A stretch of 25,010 nt of DNA from Verrucomicrobiota bacterium (GCA_009885905.1 VFJU01000482.1:1-25010); one strand, 5' to 3'. Positions 5,492 through 14,140 are shown, counted from the first letter of the stretch. The notes: generated from the sequence alone by a model not told the origin. Numbers and translations are program-made.

Positions 5492-7111
5492 ATGGCCAGC
5501 AAAGAAGTTACCGATCCCGTGCGCATGGAAAAAATTGTGTCGTTGTGCAAACGTCGCGGCTTCATTTTTCAAGCGGGTGAAATTTATGGAGGTCTCAACG
5601 GATGCTGGGACTACGGTCCGCTTGGAGCGGAGTTGAAGCGAAATTTAAAAGACTACTGGTGGCGGAAAACCGTTCAGGAACGCGATGATGTGCTTGGCAT
5701 GGACGGCTCGATTCTAACAATGGAGCAGGTCCTCGTTTCCTCTGGCCATGTCGGTGGTTTCAGCGATCCGATGGCGACGTGCAAGCATTGTCAGAAGCAC
5801 ATCCGATTCGACCAACTCGAATCCATGATGGCAGAATCCGAGTGGGCGCAATCGCTTGCTGGGATCACGACGATGACGCAACCCGGGGAAATCGCAGGGA
5901 CTGCGGTCACCAGCGACGAACTCAAGCGTTGGGTCAACAAGCAAGGCAAGAAGCTTGCCGCTGGATTGGCCTTGGTCCGTAACCCTGATTCAACGATCAG
6001 TTTTTTTCTTGAAGAAGCGCAACGCCAACAACCCATGACCCTGTGGTATTTTTACCAACTCATGGCGACAGAGCAATTGGCTCAGACCGGCCCGATGAAT
6101 CCGTGCCCGCATTGCGGCGGGGTCCTCAGTGAACCAAAACAGTTCAACCTAATGTTTCAGACCAACATGGGAGCGACGGGCGACGACATCGCCTACCTGC
6201 GACCTGAAACGGCGCAATCGATTTTTGTTCAGTATAAAAACGTACTCGACTCAAATCGGGTCAAGTTGCCGTTTGGAATCGCGCAAGTTGGTAAGTCATT
6301 CAGAAATGAGGTGAATCCGCGTAATTTCACCTTTCGGTCTCGTGAGTTTGAGCAAATGGAAATCGAGTATTTTTGCCACCCCGACGACGGCATGCGCCTC
6401 ACCGACGAGTGGTTGGCTGAACGCCTCAAGTTCTATGGAGAAATCGGCATTCCGCGTGAGAAATTACATATCCTCGACATCCCGGATGGTGAGCGTGCGT
6501 TTTACTCGAAGAAGACGTACGACATCGAATACGAATTTCCTTTTGGCATTCAGGAGTTAGAAGGTGTGGCCTACCGCACAGACTACGATCTCGGCGTCCA
6601 TGAGAAAGGCTCTGGAAAATCTCAGCTCTACTTCGATGAAGAGACCAAGGAGAAATTCCTTCCACACGTCGTCGAGCCATCCGCCGGTTGTGACCGCACG
6701 GTGCTCGCACTCATTTGCGAGGCCTTTGATGAGGAAACGCTGACCGACGAAAAGGGCAAAGAAGACGTGCGCACGGTCTTGCGGTTCGTTCCACGCATGG
6801 CGCCCATCAAAGTTGGTATTTTTCCACTGCTAAAAAAGAACGACGAACAAGTCCAAATCTGCCGCGATATCCAAAAATCACTGCAGCCTTGGATGAATGT
6901 CTTCTACGACGACGGCGGAGCACTCGGGCGCCGCTATCGCCGCCAAGATGAAGTCGGTACGCCGTTTTGCGTCACCGTCGATTTTGAAACACTTGGCGAG
7001 CAAGGTGATGAACTCAAAGGCACCGTTACCGTGCGTCATCGCGACTCGATGGAGCAAGAGCGCCTTCCGATTAGCGGCTTACTTGCTTGGCTGCTAGAGC
7101 GCGTCAGGTGA
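5492..7111 (+). CDS. glyQS: Glycine--tRNA ligase, single-chain (alpha2) type
   Basis: Charges tRNA-Gly with glycine. It has 539 residues from ATG 5492, where MASKEVTDPVRMEKIVSLCK matches family starts; the open frame extends upstream but that part is proline-rich and not conserved. Class II motifs are clear: FRNEVNPRNFTFRSREFEQM at about 270-289 (motif 2) and EPSAGCDRTVLAL at about 395-407 (motif 3, with Cys where Val is common). The anticodon-binding domain follows at about 438-539. The protein is longer than the usual bacterial alpha2 enzyme of about 460 residues because of an insertion at about 97-210, with C-x2-C pairs at 97/100 and 205/208 that look like a zinc site. It is divergent from pabB and no SD precedes the start. 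Confidence 0.95.
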   Translation: MASKEVTDPVRMEKIVSLCKRRGFIFQAGEIYGGLNGCWDYGPLGAELKRNLKDYWWRKTVQERDDVLGMDGSILTMEQVLVSSGHVGGFSDPMATCKHCQKHIRFDQLESMMAESEWAQSLAGITTMTQPGEIAGTAVTSDELKRWVNKQGKKLAAGLALVRNPDSTISFFLEEAQRQQPMTLWYFYQLMATEQLAQTGPMNPCPHCGGVLSEPKQFNLMFQTNMGATGDDIAYLRPETAQSIFVQYKNVLDSNRVKLPFGIAQVGKSFRNEVNPRNFTFRSREFEQMEIEYFCHPDDGMRLTDEWLAERLKFYGEIGIPREKLHILDIPDGERAFYSKKTYDIEYEFPFGIQELEGVAYRTDYDLGVHEKGSGKSQLYFDEETKEKFLPHVVEPSAGCDRTVLALICEAFDEETLTDEKGKEDVRTVLRFVPRMAPIKVGIFPLLKKNDEQVQICRDIQKSLQPWMNVFYDDGGALGRRYRRQDEVGTPFCVTVDFETLGEQGDELKGTVTVRHRDSMEQERLPISGLLAWLLERVR

Positions 7112-7158
7112 TGTCATCCATGGTTCTACGGGTTTTATTTCTAGGATGGAATTAGCAT

Positions 7159-7187
7159 TTCCCAACTTTGCGGTAACCACCTAGATT
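7159..7187 (+). promoter_or_regulatory. Possible promoter of apt, close to the start codon
   Basis: TTCCCA, 17 bases, then TAGATT resembles a weak sigma-70 promoter. Transcription would begin only a few bases before the apt ATG at 7197, giving an almost leaderless mRNA. No SD is present. The match to consensus is modest. Confidence 0.25.
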
Positions 7188-7196
7188 CTACCCACT

Positions 7197-7721
7197 ATGC
7201 CAACTGTCGAATCCTTACGAACTGCAATTCGTGACGTCGTCGATTTCCCAAAACCGGGAATCGTCTTCAAAGATATCAGTCCGCTCCTTGGTGATGGAGA
7301 ACTTTTTCGTCACTCGATTTCATTACTATGCGAAACCATCGGTGATACGAAAATTGACAAGGTTGTCGGCATTGATGCTCGTGGTTTTATTTTTGCTTCA
7401 GCTGTGGCAGACCGGCTCGGAGCTGGATTTGTCCCCGTGCGCAAAGCCGGCAAACTCCCATGGAAAACTCGTCAAACAGCTTACTCTCTGGAATATGGAA
7501 ACTCCGTCGTCGAGTTGCATGAAGATGCGGTCGCACCCAACGAATCTATTATACTGATAGATGATTTGCTTGGAACGGGTGGCACCGCCTCGGCGGCGGT
7601 GAGACTGCTTGAAGAACTCGGTGCTAACATCGTGGCAATTTCCTTTCTCATTGAACTCGAATTTCTCGGCGGTCGCAGCAAGCTAGGTGACCATTCTGTC
7701 CATGCGATCCTCCGTTACTAA
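7197..7721 (+). CDS. apt: Adenine phosphoribosyltransferase
   Basis: Salvages adenine by joining it to PRPP to form AMP in the cytoplasm. The 174-residue length is normal. Family marks are IRDVVDFPKPGIVFKDISPLL at about 11-31 (split: IRDVVDFPKPG and IVFKDISPLL), VVGIDARGFIFASAVA at 56-71, the base-binding VRKAGKLPW at 81-89, and the PRPP loop IILIDDLLGTGGTASA at 118-133. The ATG has no SD. It lies 85 bases after glyQS and 53 bases before pgi on the same strand, so partial co-transcription is possible. The GLNSRGF-type segment reads GIDARGF, as is usual. Confidence 0.96.
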   Translation: MPTVESLRTAIRDVVDFPKPGIVFKDISPLLGDGELFRHSISLLCETIGDTKIDKVVGIDARGFIFASAVADRLGAGFVPVRKAGKLPWKTRQTAYSLEYGNSVVELHEDAVAPNESIILIDDLLGTGGTASAAVRLLEELGANIVAISFLIELEFLGGRSKLGDHSVHAILRY

Positions 7722-7774
7722 CCAATACAAAAATCGCTTTCACTCGATACTATCACTTTTAATCATTCACTAAT

Positions 7775-9328
7775 ATGTCTTGGAGATCCTACAACCAAAG
7801 TCTTATCCGCTACCCTCAATATGGTTTCTCGCTGGATCTCTCGCTGATGGACATCGCTCCGAGCGATGTCGCGGTCTTGGCGCCGAAAATCCACAAGGCA
7901 TTTGCCGACATGGTGGCTGTGGAAGCGGGCGCCATCGCGAATCCGGATGAGGGCCGCATGGTCGGCCATTACTGGCTACGCAATGCAGATCTCGCGCCGA
8001 ACGAGCAGTTGAAAGAAGCGATCGTCGGGCCAATCGCGGCTCTCAAGGCATTCGCGGAAAAAATCCACAACGGCACGGTACAGCCACCCTCTGGCGGATG
8101 TTTCGAACAAGTCTTGCTCATCGGTATTGGTGGTTCCGCCCTCGGTCCGCAACTTGTGTCTGAGGCCATCGGTCAGAATGCGCGCCTTCCTTTAGCCTTT
8201 TTTGACAACACCGATCCCGCAGGAATGGATTCAGTACTAGCTAAGCTTTCGAAGATCGGCTTAGCAAAAACCTTGGTCCTAGTTATTTCAAAATCTGGTG
8301 GTACCGCAGAAACGCGTAACGGCATGCTCGAGGCTAAGGTTGCTTACGAAGCTGCAGGACTCAACTTTGGTCATCACGCTATCGCTGTCACTGGCATCGG
8401 ATCCAAGTTGGATAATTATGCGACTCAAGGGCAATTTCTTGCTCGTTTCCCGATGGAAGATTGGGTCGGTGGACGTACGTCCGTTCTATCCACCGTCGGC
8501 CTTGTGCCTGCTGCGTTACAAGGCCTTGACATCGACGCTCTGCTAGATGGAGCAGCCGCAATGGATACCGAAACCCGTAAACAGGATGTGCATCAAAATG
8601 CCGCGATGCAACTTGCGATCGCTTGGCACAGCGCCACCAACGGCAAAGGAGAAAAAGACATGGTCGTTCTACCTTACAAGGATTCGCTCGTGCTTTTTTC
8701 TAAATACCTCCAACAGTTAGTGATGGAGTCGTTAGGTAAGGAAAAGGATCTCGACGGTAACATCGTCCACCAAGGCATCGCGGTGTATGGTAATAAAGGA
8801 TCAACCGACCAGCATGCTTACATTCAGCAACTCCGTGACGGAGTGAATAATTTTTTTGCGACATTTATCGAAGTGAGAAAAGGTCGCAACGGTCCCAGCA
8901 TTGATGTCGACCCCGGCATCACGAGTGCAGACTATTTGCAAGGGTTCCTGCGAGGCACTCGGAAAGCACTTTATGCCGCGGGACGTTATTCCGTGACGAT
9001 CTCGATTCCAGAAGTCACCCCGTTTCAACTCGGATTGCTCATCGCTCTATTTGAGCGCACCGTGTCTTTTTATGCGTCATTGGTGAATATCAATGCCTAT
9101 CACCAACCAGGAGTGGAGGCCGGGAAAAAAGCTGCGGGAGATTTCATCGAAACCCTGATGAAAGTTCGTGAAGAGCTCAGTTCTCACTCAAATTCGGCTG
9201 AAGAAATTTCCACGGCGATCGGTGCTGACCCGGAAGATGTTTATCACTGCCTCATTCATCTAGCAGCCAATGGCGAAGCAAAAATTACTAGTGGAGCCAC
9301 TCCAAAAGAAGATAGGTTTTCTTCCTAA
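7775..9328 (+). CDS. pgi: Glucose-6-phosphate isomerase with short C-terminal extension
   Basis: Interconverts glucose-6-phosphate and fructose-6-phosphate in glycolysis and gluconeogenesis. It has 517 residues. The sugar-phosphate (SIS) domains show LIGIGGSALGPQLVSEAI and SKSGGTAETRNGM. The C-terminal active-site lysine region reads NAYHQPGVEAGKK. The segment YGNKGSTDQHAYIQQL replaces the WGEPGTNGQHAF of E. coli, so Asn stands where E. coli has the catalytic Glu. This GNKGSTDQH form is, as I recall, normal in a cyanobacterial-like Pgi subfamily. The last ~50 residues (EEISTAIGADPEDVYHCLIH and onward) look like a small winged-helix-like tail. The gene ends 2 bases from the convergent next gene, with no room for a terminator between them. 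Confidence 0.95.
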   Translation: MSWRSYNQSLIRYPQYGFSLDLSLMDIAPSDVAVLAPKIHKAFADMVAVEAGAIANPDEGRMVGHYWLRNADLAPNEQLKEAIVGPIAALKAFAEKIHNGTVQPPSGGCFEQVLLIGIGGSALGPQLVSEAIGQNARLPLAFFDNTDPAGMDSVLAKLSKIGLAKTLVLVISKSGGTAETRNGMLEAKVAYEAAGLNFGHHAIAVTGIGSKLDNYATQGQFLARFPMEDWVGGRTSVLSTVGLVPAALQGLDIDALLDGAAAMDTETRKQDVHQNAAMQLAIAWHSATNGKGEKDMVVLPYKDSLVLFSKYLQQLVMESLGKEKDLDGNIVHQGIAVYGNKGSTDQHAYIQQLRDGVNNFFATFIEVRKGRNGPSIDVDPGITSADYLQGFLRGTRKALYAAGRYSVTISIPEVTPFQLGLLIALFERTVSFYASLVNINAYHQPGVEAGKKAAGDFIETLMKVREELSSHSNSAEEISTAIGADPEDVYHCLIHLAANGEAKITSGATPKEDRFSS

Positions 9329-9330
9329 CA

Positions 9331-10182
9331 CTATTGCAAATCGAAGTCTCTAACTACAGCCATATGCTGCATGTTGGGCAATCCGCTATCAGTCTTTTGT
9401 ACCGGAAATATTTTTTCTAAAGGATTAAAAATACGGCTGTCCAATACTAATCCGTTGGGAAAATTCAGATCTGCGATCTTCACGGGCACCGCGAAATTTT
9501 CAAGTGGCGGGCTCGCTAGTACCCAGTCGTATGGACGGTTGCGAGGGGCGTTGGTGGCGATTTCACCTTGTTGGTCAGCGGGTGGTTTCGTTGGGATCAC
9601 GACTACCGCTGCGAGTTCTTTCAAACAACTTTCACCGGTCGAGCGCGTGTTCAGATCACCACCGACGAGTAGCATTCCATCTTGCGGCACTTTTTCTTTG
9701 ATGAATTTGACCAGTGCAACCGCCTGCATGGCCCGTGACGACTCACCCTTGGAGTGAAGGTGGAGACTGACAACCCACAGTTCTCGGCTTGCAGGCAAAC
9801 TGAGGCGTGCCCATGCGAATTCTCGGTTATTCAATACGGGATCATCCCAAGACCCAGACTCGATGATAGGAAATCGGCTGATGATTCCGTTAGGTATTTG
9901 CATGTTATTTTCAACCATGAAAACAAACTCTTGCCCGAGGGTTTGGTTGACCCATTGGCGAGTTGGCACCGTGGTGTTGAATTCCTGTATCATGACGATA
10001 TCTGGCTTGATTGCCTGAAGAATCCTCGCCCCGGCACCTTGCGGGTTGCTATGATTACCGTTATCCGGTGAGTAGGATTGCTTGTTGTCGGACGTTAAAT
10101 TCGCCGCGACCACGCGAATTTTAAGTGGCGCGGCATGCGCAACGCCCAATGCGAGGATTCCTATAATGAGTCGTTGAAGCAT
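9331..10182 (-). CDS. Secreted endonuclease/exonuclease/phosphatase (EEP) family protein
   Basis: 283 residues. The N-terminus MLQRLIIGILALGVAHA is a signal peptide with cleavage likely after AHA, so the protein is exported. EEP-fold marks follow: RVVAANLTSD (metal-side Asn), IVMIQEF (metal-binding Glu), VVSLHLHSKGE (His), LLVGGDLNTRS (Asp and Asn), NRPYDWVLASPP and the final MQHMAVVRDF with the catalytic His. The family hydrolyses phosphodiester or phosphate bonds in nucleic acids, phosphoinositides or sphingolipids. The substrate cannot be told from sequence. The start codon overlaps, in opposite direction, the first ATG of the frame of the next gene. It converges with pgi. Confidence 0.88.
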   Translation of the reverse strand: MLQRLIIGILALGVAHAAPLKIRVVAANLTSDNKQSYSPDNGNHSNPQGAGARILQAIKPDIVMIQEFNTTVPTRQWVNQTLGQEFVFMVENNMQIPNGIISRFPIIESGSWDDPVLNNREFAWARLSLPASRELWVVSLHLHSKGESSRAMQAVALVKFIKEKVPQDGMLLVGGDLNTRSTGESCLKELAAVVVIPTKPPADQQGEIATNAPRNRPYDWVLASPPLENFAVPVKIADLNFPNGLVLDSRIFNPLEKIFPVQKTDSGLPNMQHMAVVRDFDLQ

Positions 10183-10256
10183 GCGTCTGTTTTGCGTTTT
10201 CGCAGTAATATTTCCAGCATATTCCCGCAGTTATAAAAATCTTACGCAATCGGCGG

Positions 10257-10285
10257 TTGGCGAACTGCGTTGTGAGTATTATGCT
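10257..10285 (+). promoter_or_regulatory. Possible promoter of yqgE/algH placing transcription at its GTG start
   Basis: TTGGCG, 17 bases, then TATGCT. The predicted transcription start falls at about 10291-10293, on the GTG start at 10292. This would give a leaderless message and supports the shorter protein. The consensus match is partial. Confidence 0.35.
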
Positions 10286-10291
10286 AGCAAT

Positions 10292-10858
10292 GTGGCTGAC
10301 AACTCAAACCAATCCGACTTCCCGATCCAGCTCCAAGGGCAGTTGCTGCTTGCGGGGCCATCGTTGCGGGAGGGCACTTTTCGTCACTCCGTGATTCTTT
10401 TGGCACAACATCAAGTAGATCTCGGTGCCTTCGGCCTCATTTTAAATCACCCGACGGGAAAGACCGTTGGCGACTTCCTTCACGGTGAGGAGTTTGCCTC
10501 GCTACAACAACTTCAAGTCCACCATGGCGGTCCAGTCGCGCCGGACCAACTAACATTTTCTTCATTCTGGTGGAGCAAAAAGTATGGCTTGCGCTGGGCA
10601 ATCCGACTTTCCGCCGATGCCGCCGTCGCGCAAGCTCGCCGTCCAGGGCGGATCGTGCGGGCATACATTGGCTACTCTGGATGGACAGCGGGTCAGTTAG
10701 AAAATGAGCTCCGCCACAGCTCCTGGGTGGCGACTGATCCCCAACCAGGATTGTTAGGAAAAGAACACGATGGTAATCTTTGGTTCGAACTCTTGCGTCA
10801 AGTTTCTCCACTTCACCGCATACTGGCAGAAGCCCCTGACGATCCGTCTCTTAACTGA
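10292..10858 (+). CDS. YqgE/AlgH family protein (UPF0301)
   Basis: A 189-residue protein if translation starts at GTG 10292 (MADNSNQSDFPIQLQGQLLL). This length fits the family (about 187 residues in E. coli YqgE). Typical elements are GQLLLAGPSLREGTFRHSVI, GAFGLILNHPTGKTVGDFL, VHHGGPVAPDQL and IGYSGWTAGQLENEL. The function of the family is unknown; AlgH in Pseudomonas was linked to alginate regulation, which does not fix a role here. An ATG at 10181 is also in frame and would add 37 residues that look unlike the family and overlap the neighbouring gene's start. ribBA begins 24 bases downstream on the same strand, so the two may form an operon. Confidence 0.9.
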   Translation: MADNSNQSDFPIQLQGQLLLAGPSLREGTFRHSVILLAQHQVDLGAFGLILNHPTGKTVGDFLHGEEFASLQQLQVHHGGPVAPDQLTFSSFWWSKKYGLRWAIRLSADAAVAQARRPGRIVRAYIGYSGWTAGQLENELRHSSWVATDPQPGLLGKEHDGNLWFELLRQVSPLHRILAEAPDDPSLN

Positions 10859-10882
10859 GCCGTAATCATATCCAATTCTATC

Positions 10883-12088
10883 ATGTCAGACTCGATACTT
10901 TTATTTAGCCCTATCCCAGAGATTGTTGCTGAGATCGCTGCGGGACGTCTTGTCATCGTGGCGGACGATCCATCTCGTGAAAATGAAGCGGACCTCGTTG
11001 GCTCCGCTTCGCTCTGCACCCCGGAGATGGTGAACTTTATGGCCACCCACGCGAGGGGGATGATCTGTACGCCCATCACCGCCATGCGTGCAGAGGAACT
11101 GGATCTTCCTCAGATGACTCGCCGCAATCGTGAGGGTCACAAAACAGCCTTTACAGTGACAGTAGATGCAGCCGAGGGCATCACCACCGGTATTTCATCT
11201 GCGGACCGAGCACTGACAATCCGCCTGCTCGCGGATCCGGCTGCTGGAGCAGATTCATTTGTTAGACCAGGTCACATTTTCCCACTCCAAGGAGTCGCCG
11301 AGGGTGTCTTGCGCCGGACGGGTCACACCGAGGCTGCACTCGATCTCGCAGGATTCGCAGGACTACCAAAAGCGGCGGTGATTTGTGAAATCATGAACGA
11401 TGATGGCACGATGGCGCGCGTCGGCCAACTTGGTGCCTATCAGAAACGTCACGGCCTTAAAGCCTGTACCATAGCTCAACTTATCGAATACCGCAGACGC
11501 TCTGAAAAGTTAGTGTTTCGGGAACAGACGGTAAAAATGCCAACGGACTTTGGCGAGTTTGACTGCCATCTCTATCGAGTCACCACCGATGCGAGTCATC
11601 ACCTCGCACTCACCAAAGGCGTGATTGATCCAGATCAGTCAACGCTCGTCCGTGTGCACTCCGAATGCCTAACAGGTGATGTGTTTCAATCCCAACGTTG
11701 CGACTGCGGGGGGCAACTCGCTGCAGCCCTTGAGCACATTTCTAAGGAAGGTGGCGTGCTACTCTACCTCAGGCAAGAGGGACGTGGTATCGGTCTTCCG
11801 GCTAAAATGCATGCGTACAAGCTTCAGGAAGAGGGGATGGATACCATCGAAGCGAACGAAAAACTGGGTTATGGATCAGATCTTCGTGACTATGGAATGG
11901 GTGCCCAAATTCTCTATGATCTTGGAGTGCGGAAGATGCGGTTACTCACCAACAATCCGAAAAAAGTGATCGGGCTTGAGGGCTATGGACTCGAGATCGT
12001 GCAGCAGCTGCCGATTTCGCTTCCATCAAATCCGCACAACGTAAAGTACCTAGAAACGAAACGCACTCGCATGGGTCATACACTTTGA
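10883..12088 (+). CDS. ribBA: Bifunctional DHBP synthase / GTP cyclohydrolase II
   Basis: Catalyses two entry reactions of riboflavin synthesis: ribulose-5-phosphate to 3,4-dihydroxy-2-butanone-4-phosphate, and GTP to the pyrimidine precursor. It has 401 residues. The N-terminal domain (about 1-200) shows DDPSRENEADLVGSA, RGMICTPIT, RPGHIFPLQ and GVLRRTGHTEAALDL. The C-terminal domain shows the zinc cysteines Cys262, Cys273 and Cys275 (HSECLTGDVFQSQRCDCG), then LRQEGRGIGLPAKM and LTNNPKKVIGLEGYG. Both active sites look intact. The ATG is preceded by AATTCTATC instead of an SD, the same string found before leuC. No FMN riboswitch is visible in the 24-base gap upstream. Confidence 0.96.
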   Translation: MSDSILLFSPIPEIVAEIAAGRLVIVADDPSRENEADLVGSASLCTPEMVNFMATHARGMICTPITAMRAEELDLPQMTRRNREGHKTAFTVTVDAAEGITTGISSADRALTIRLLADPAAGADSFVRPGHIFPLQGVAEGVLRRTGHTEAALDLAGFAGLPKAAVICEIMNDDGTMARVGQLGAYQKRHGLKACTIAQLIEYRRRSEKLVFREQTVKMPTDFGEFDCHLYRVTTDASHHLALTKGVIDPDQSTLVRVHSECLTGDVFQSQRCDCGGQLAAALEHISKEGGVLLYLRQEGRGIGLPAKMHAYKLQEEGMDTIEANEKLGYGSDLRDYGMGAQILYDLGVRKMRLLTNNPKKVIGLEGYGLEIVQQLPISLPSNPHNVKYLETKRTRMGHTL

Positions 12089-12139
12089 GTTTCTTAAAGT
12101 CTTTGTTGCGCTTTTTGGGATCGTAATCAGAATTCACAT

Positions 12140-12418
12140 ATGGAGCTTGATCTTCTAGACATTCAATTCGACCTCAGAAACATCAAGCCTCGCGAGCTTG
12201 AAGAAGCTTTTGAGGATCCATTCTCTGTTCGTTTTCTTCCTGATAACGAGCGAGCCGACCGCGCGACACGCTACTACGCTCTCGGTCGTACCGTGGCGGA
12301 TCGATATTTGTTCCTGTCGTTCCGTACCGATGGCAAAGTGACACGTGTGGTCGCCGCACGAGAAATGTCTGATACTGAGCAAAAATTTTACGACCGTAAA
12401 TACGCGGAATTCCGCTGA
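12140..12418 (+). CDS. brnT: BrnT-like toxin (DUF497 family)
   Basis: A 92-residue protein resembling BrnT ribonuclease toxins: PRELEEAFEDPFSVRFL, RYYALGRTVADRYLFLSF, KVTRVVAAREMSDTEQKFYD. The middle and end (alternating G-R-T, strand, R-x-x-x-A-R) fit the RelE-like DUF497 fold. The N-terminus (MELDLLDIQFDLRNIK) is less like the classical FEWDxxKxxxNxxKHG start, so this is a divergent member. The next gene, 18 bases downstream, is a CopG/BrnA-like protein, giving the toxin-antitoxin order expected. It lies in a housekeeping region between ribBA and a VanZ-like gene. No SD. Confidence 0.75.
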   Translation: MELDLLDIQFDLRNIKPRELEEAFEDPFSVRFLPDNERADRATRYYALGRTVADRYLFLSFRTDGKVTRVVAAREMSDTEQKFYDRKYAEFR

Positions 12419-12436
12419 TAAACTCACTGATTCACC

Positions 12437-12709
12437 ATGAATGCTATTAAAAGTTGGAGCGAAATCCCCGAGTTTTCTGATGAGAACGCCGAGGCGCGGT
12501 TTTGGGAAAATAACGAGTTAGATGGCCGATTGATGGCGACGTCGATTCACACCACTGACTCACGCGAGTCCACCACCATCACCTTGCGTTTCGATCCGCG
12601 GATGCTATCAAGAATTAAACGCATCGCGCGTGGTCGCTTCCTCAATTATCAATCGATGATGAAGCAGTGGTTGGCCGAGCGACTCGAAGATGAAATGCGC
12701 AAGCTTTGA
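12437..12709 (+). CDS. brnA: BrnA/CopG-like antitoxin
   Basis: A 90-residue protein. The start SWSEIPEFSDENAEARFWENN is the familiar N-terminal segment of BrnA/CopG-type antitoxins (x-IPxFxSExEEAxFWxxx). The end TTITLRFDPRMLSRIKRIA and NYQSMMKQWLAERLEDEM is a ribbon-helix-helix-like DNA-binding part. Family members bind the BrnT toxin and repress the shared promoter. It follows the BrnT-like gene by 18 bases, and the downstream VanZ-like gene begins 2 bases after its stop, so all three may be on one mRNA. The function is inferred from similarity and pairing. Confidence 0.78.
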   Translation: MNAIKSWSEIPEFSDENAEARFWENNELDGRLMATSIHTTDSRESTTITLRFDPRMLSRIKRIARGRFLNYQSMMKQWLAERLEDEMRKL

Positions 12710-12711
12710 AG

Positions 12712-13104
12712 ATGAACCGGCTGCCAAGGAATCCAAAGTTCTGGCTGGTTAGTTTTATTCTCTGGTTTGCGATGCTTTGGGTTTTTTCTTCATTTTCACT
12801 TGTTAGTGAATATAGCCCCCCTATCGATCACTTCGACAAATTTGCCCACTTTGGCTATTTTTTCGGGGGCAGTGGTTTGCTTTGCGCTTATTTATTTAGG
12901 CGGAGCCCTCAACAACCGTATTGGATGCGGCTTATCGTCACGGCGGTCGGGATCATCGCGCTGCTAGGTTGGTTAGATGAATATCACCAAAGCTTCACTC
13001 CAGGTCGCAGTGGAAAGGATATCCTCGACTGGCTGGCGGATCTGACGGGAGCCACCGCGGGTGCATTTGTCTTTAAGAGACTGCATTTTCTGCTGAAGTC
13101 GTGA
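12712..13104 (+). CDS. VanZ-like membrane protein
   Basis: 130 residues from ATG 12712; a TTG two codons upstream overlaps the previous stop and is a less likely start. Hydrophobic helices lie at about 10-30, 45-62, 72-90 and 105-120. The family motif is HFDKFAHFGYFFGGSGLL together with DEYHQSFTPGRSGKDILDWL, typical of VanZ-like proteins. VanZ raises teicoplanin resistance in enterococci, but most chromosomal homologues, including this kind, have no known role. There is no van cluster here, so resistance should not be inferred. It directly follows the BrnT/BrnA-like pair. Confidence 0.85.
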   Translation: MNRLPRNPKFWLVSFILWFAMLWVFSSFSLVSEYSPPIDHFDKFAHFGYFFGGSGLLCAYLFRRSPQQPYWMRLIVTAVGIIALLGWLDEYHQSFTPGRSGKDILDWLADLTGATAGAFVFKRLHFLLKS

Positions 13105-13176
13105 TGGGATAAATCATCTCACGGCCAAGTCTTTCGTCTTTCCAAAGCGCAGATCACCGCCTTAGCCTCTACGCTC

Positions 13177-14136
13177 ATGAGCATGAATCAACTTGATCAA
13201 TTAAAGCAGTTTACGACTGTAGTTGCCGATACTGGGGATTTCGAATCGATGAAAGTCTATCAGCCTCAAGATGCGACGACCAATCCGTCATTGATTCTCC
13301 AAGTCGCTGCGAAGCCTGAATACCATTATTTGGTCGATCAAGCGGTCAGCGAAGTGAAAGCGACTGGCATCACCGGGGCAGCACTCACTGAGGCGATTCT
13401 TGATCGCATTCTTATCCTCTTCGGCCTAGAAATTTTAAAGATTGTTCCCGGGCGAGTTTCAACAGAAGTCGATGCTCGGCTCTCATTCGACACCGCGGCA
13501 ACTGTAGCTAAAGCGCGTCAACTCATCGCAGCTTATGAAAAAGAAGGTCACTCGCGTGATCGAATTCTCATCAAAATCGCCTCGACTTGGGAAGGTATTA
13601 AAGCCGCAGAAGTGCTCGCCAAGGAAGGAATCCATTGCAATCTAACACTTCTGTTTTCATTCGCACAAGCTGTCGCATGTGCAGAAGCTGGCGTGCGGCT
13701 CATTTCACCATTTGTCGGCCGTATTCTTGATTGGCATAAGGCAGCCACTGGCAAGGATTTCCAAGGCGATGAAGATCCTGGTGTCGTCTCTGTCCGCTCA
13801 ATTTATAACTACTATAAAAAGTTCGGTTATAAAACCCAAGTCATGGGTGCATCCTTCCGCAATAAGGGAGAAATTCTCGCTCTTGCAGGTTGCGACTTAC
13901 TCACCATCAGCCCGAGTCTACTCGCTGAGTTACAAGAATCTATTGAACCAATCACTGCACGTTTGACCGCCGAGGAGGCCTCTGCCAGTGATCACAAAAA
14001 AATCAGCTTAAACGAGAGTGATTTCCGATTCATGCTTAACGAGGATGCGATGGCGACAGAAAAGACGGCTCATGGAATCCGCGCATTCTCAGCGGACATC
14101 GTGAAGTTAGAAAAACTCATCGAAGGAATGATCTGA
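13177..14136 (+). CDS. tal: Transaldolase
   Basis: Moves a dihydroxyacetone unit between sugar phosphates in the non-oxidative pentose phosphate pathway. It has 319 residues, as in TalB-type enzymes. Marks are [11 protein letters not shown] near the start, [19 protein letters not shown] with Lys133 as the Schiff-base lysine (Lys132 in E. coli TalB), [20 protein letters not shown], and [15 protein letters not shown] starts at 13177 and a second ATG lies two codons later. No SD precedes it. It ends at the convergent helicase gene with a hairpin between. Confidence 0.96.
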   Translation: MSMNQLDQLKQFTTVVADTGDFESMKVYQPQDATTNPSLILQVAAKPEYHYLVDQAVSEVKATGITGAALTEAILDRILILFGLEILKIVPGRVSTEVDARLSFDTAATVAKARQLIAAYEKEGHSRDRILIKIASTWEGIKAAEVLAKEGIHCNLTLLFSFAQAVACAEAGVRLISPFVGRILDWHKAATGKDFQGDEDPGVVSVRSIYNYYKKFGYKTQVMGASFRNKGEILALAGCDLLTISPSLLAELQESIEPITARLTAEEASASDHKKISLNESDFRFMLNEDAMATEKTAHGIRAFSADIVKLEKLIEGMI

Positions 14137-14140
14137 TTTC

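Noticed and set aside
10181-10291. A longer start for the YqgE/AlgH protein
   Set aside because: The added 37 residues are not family-like and overlap the divergent gene's start; a possible promoter lies inside this stretch.
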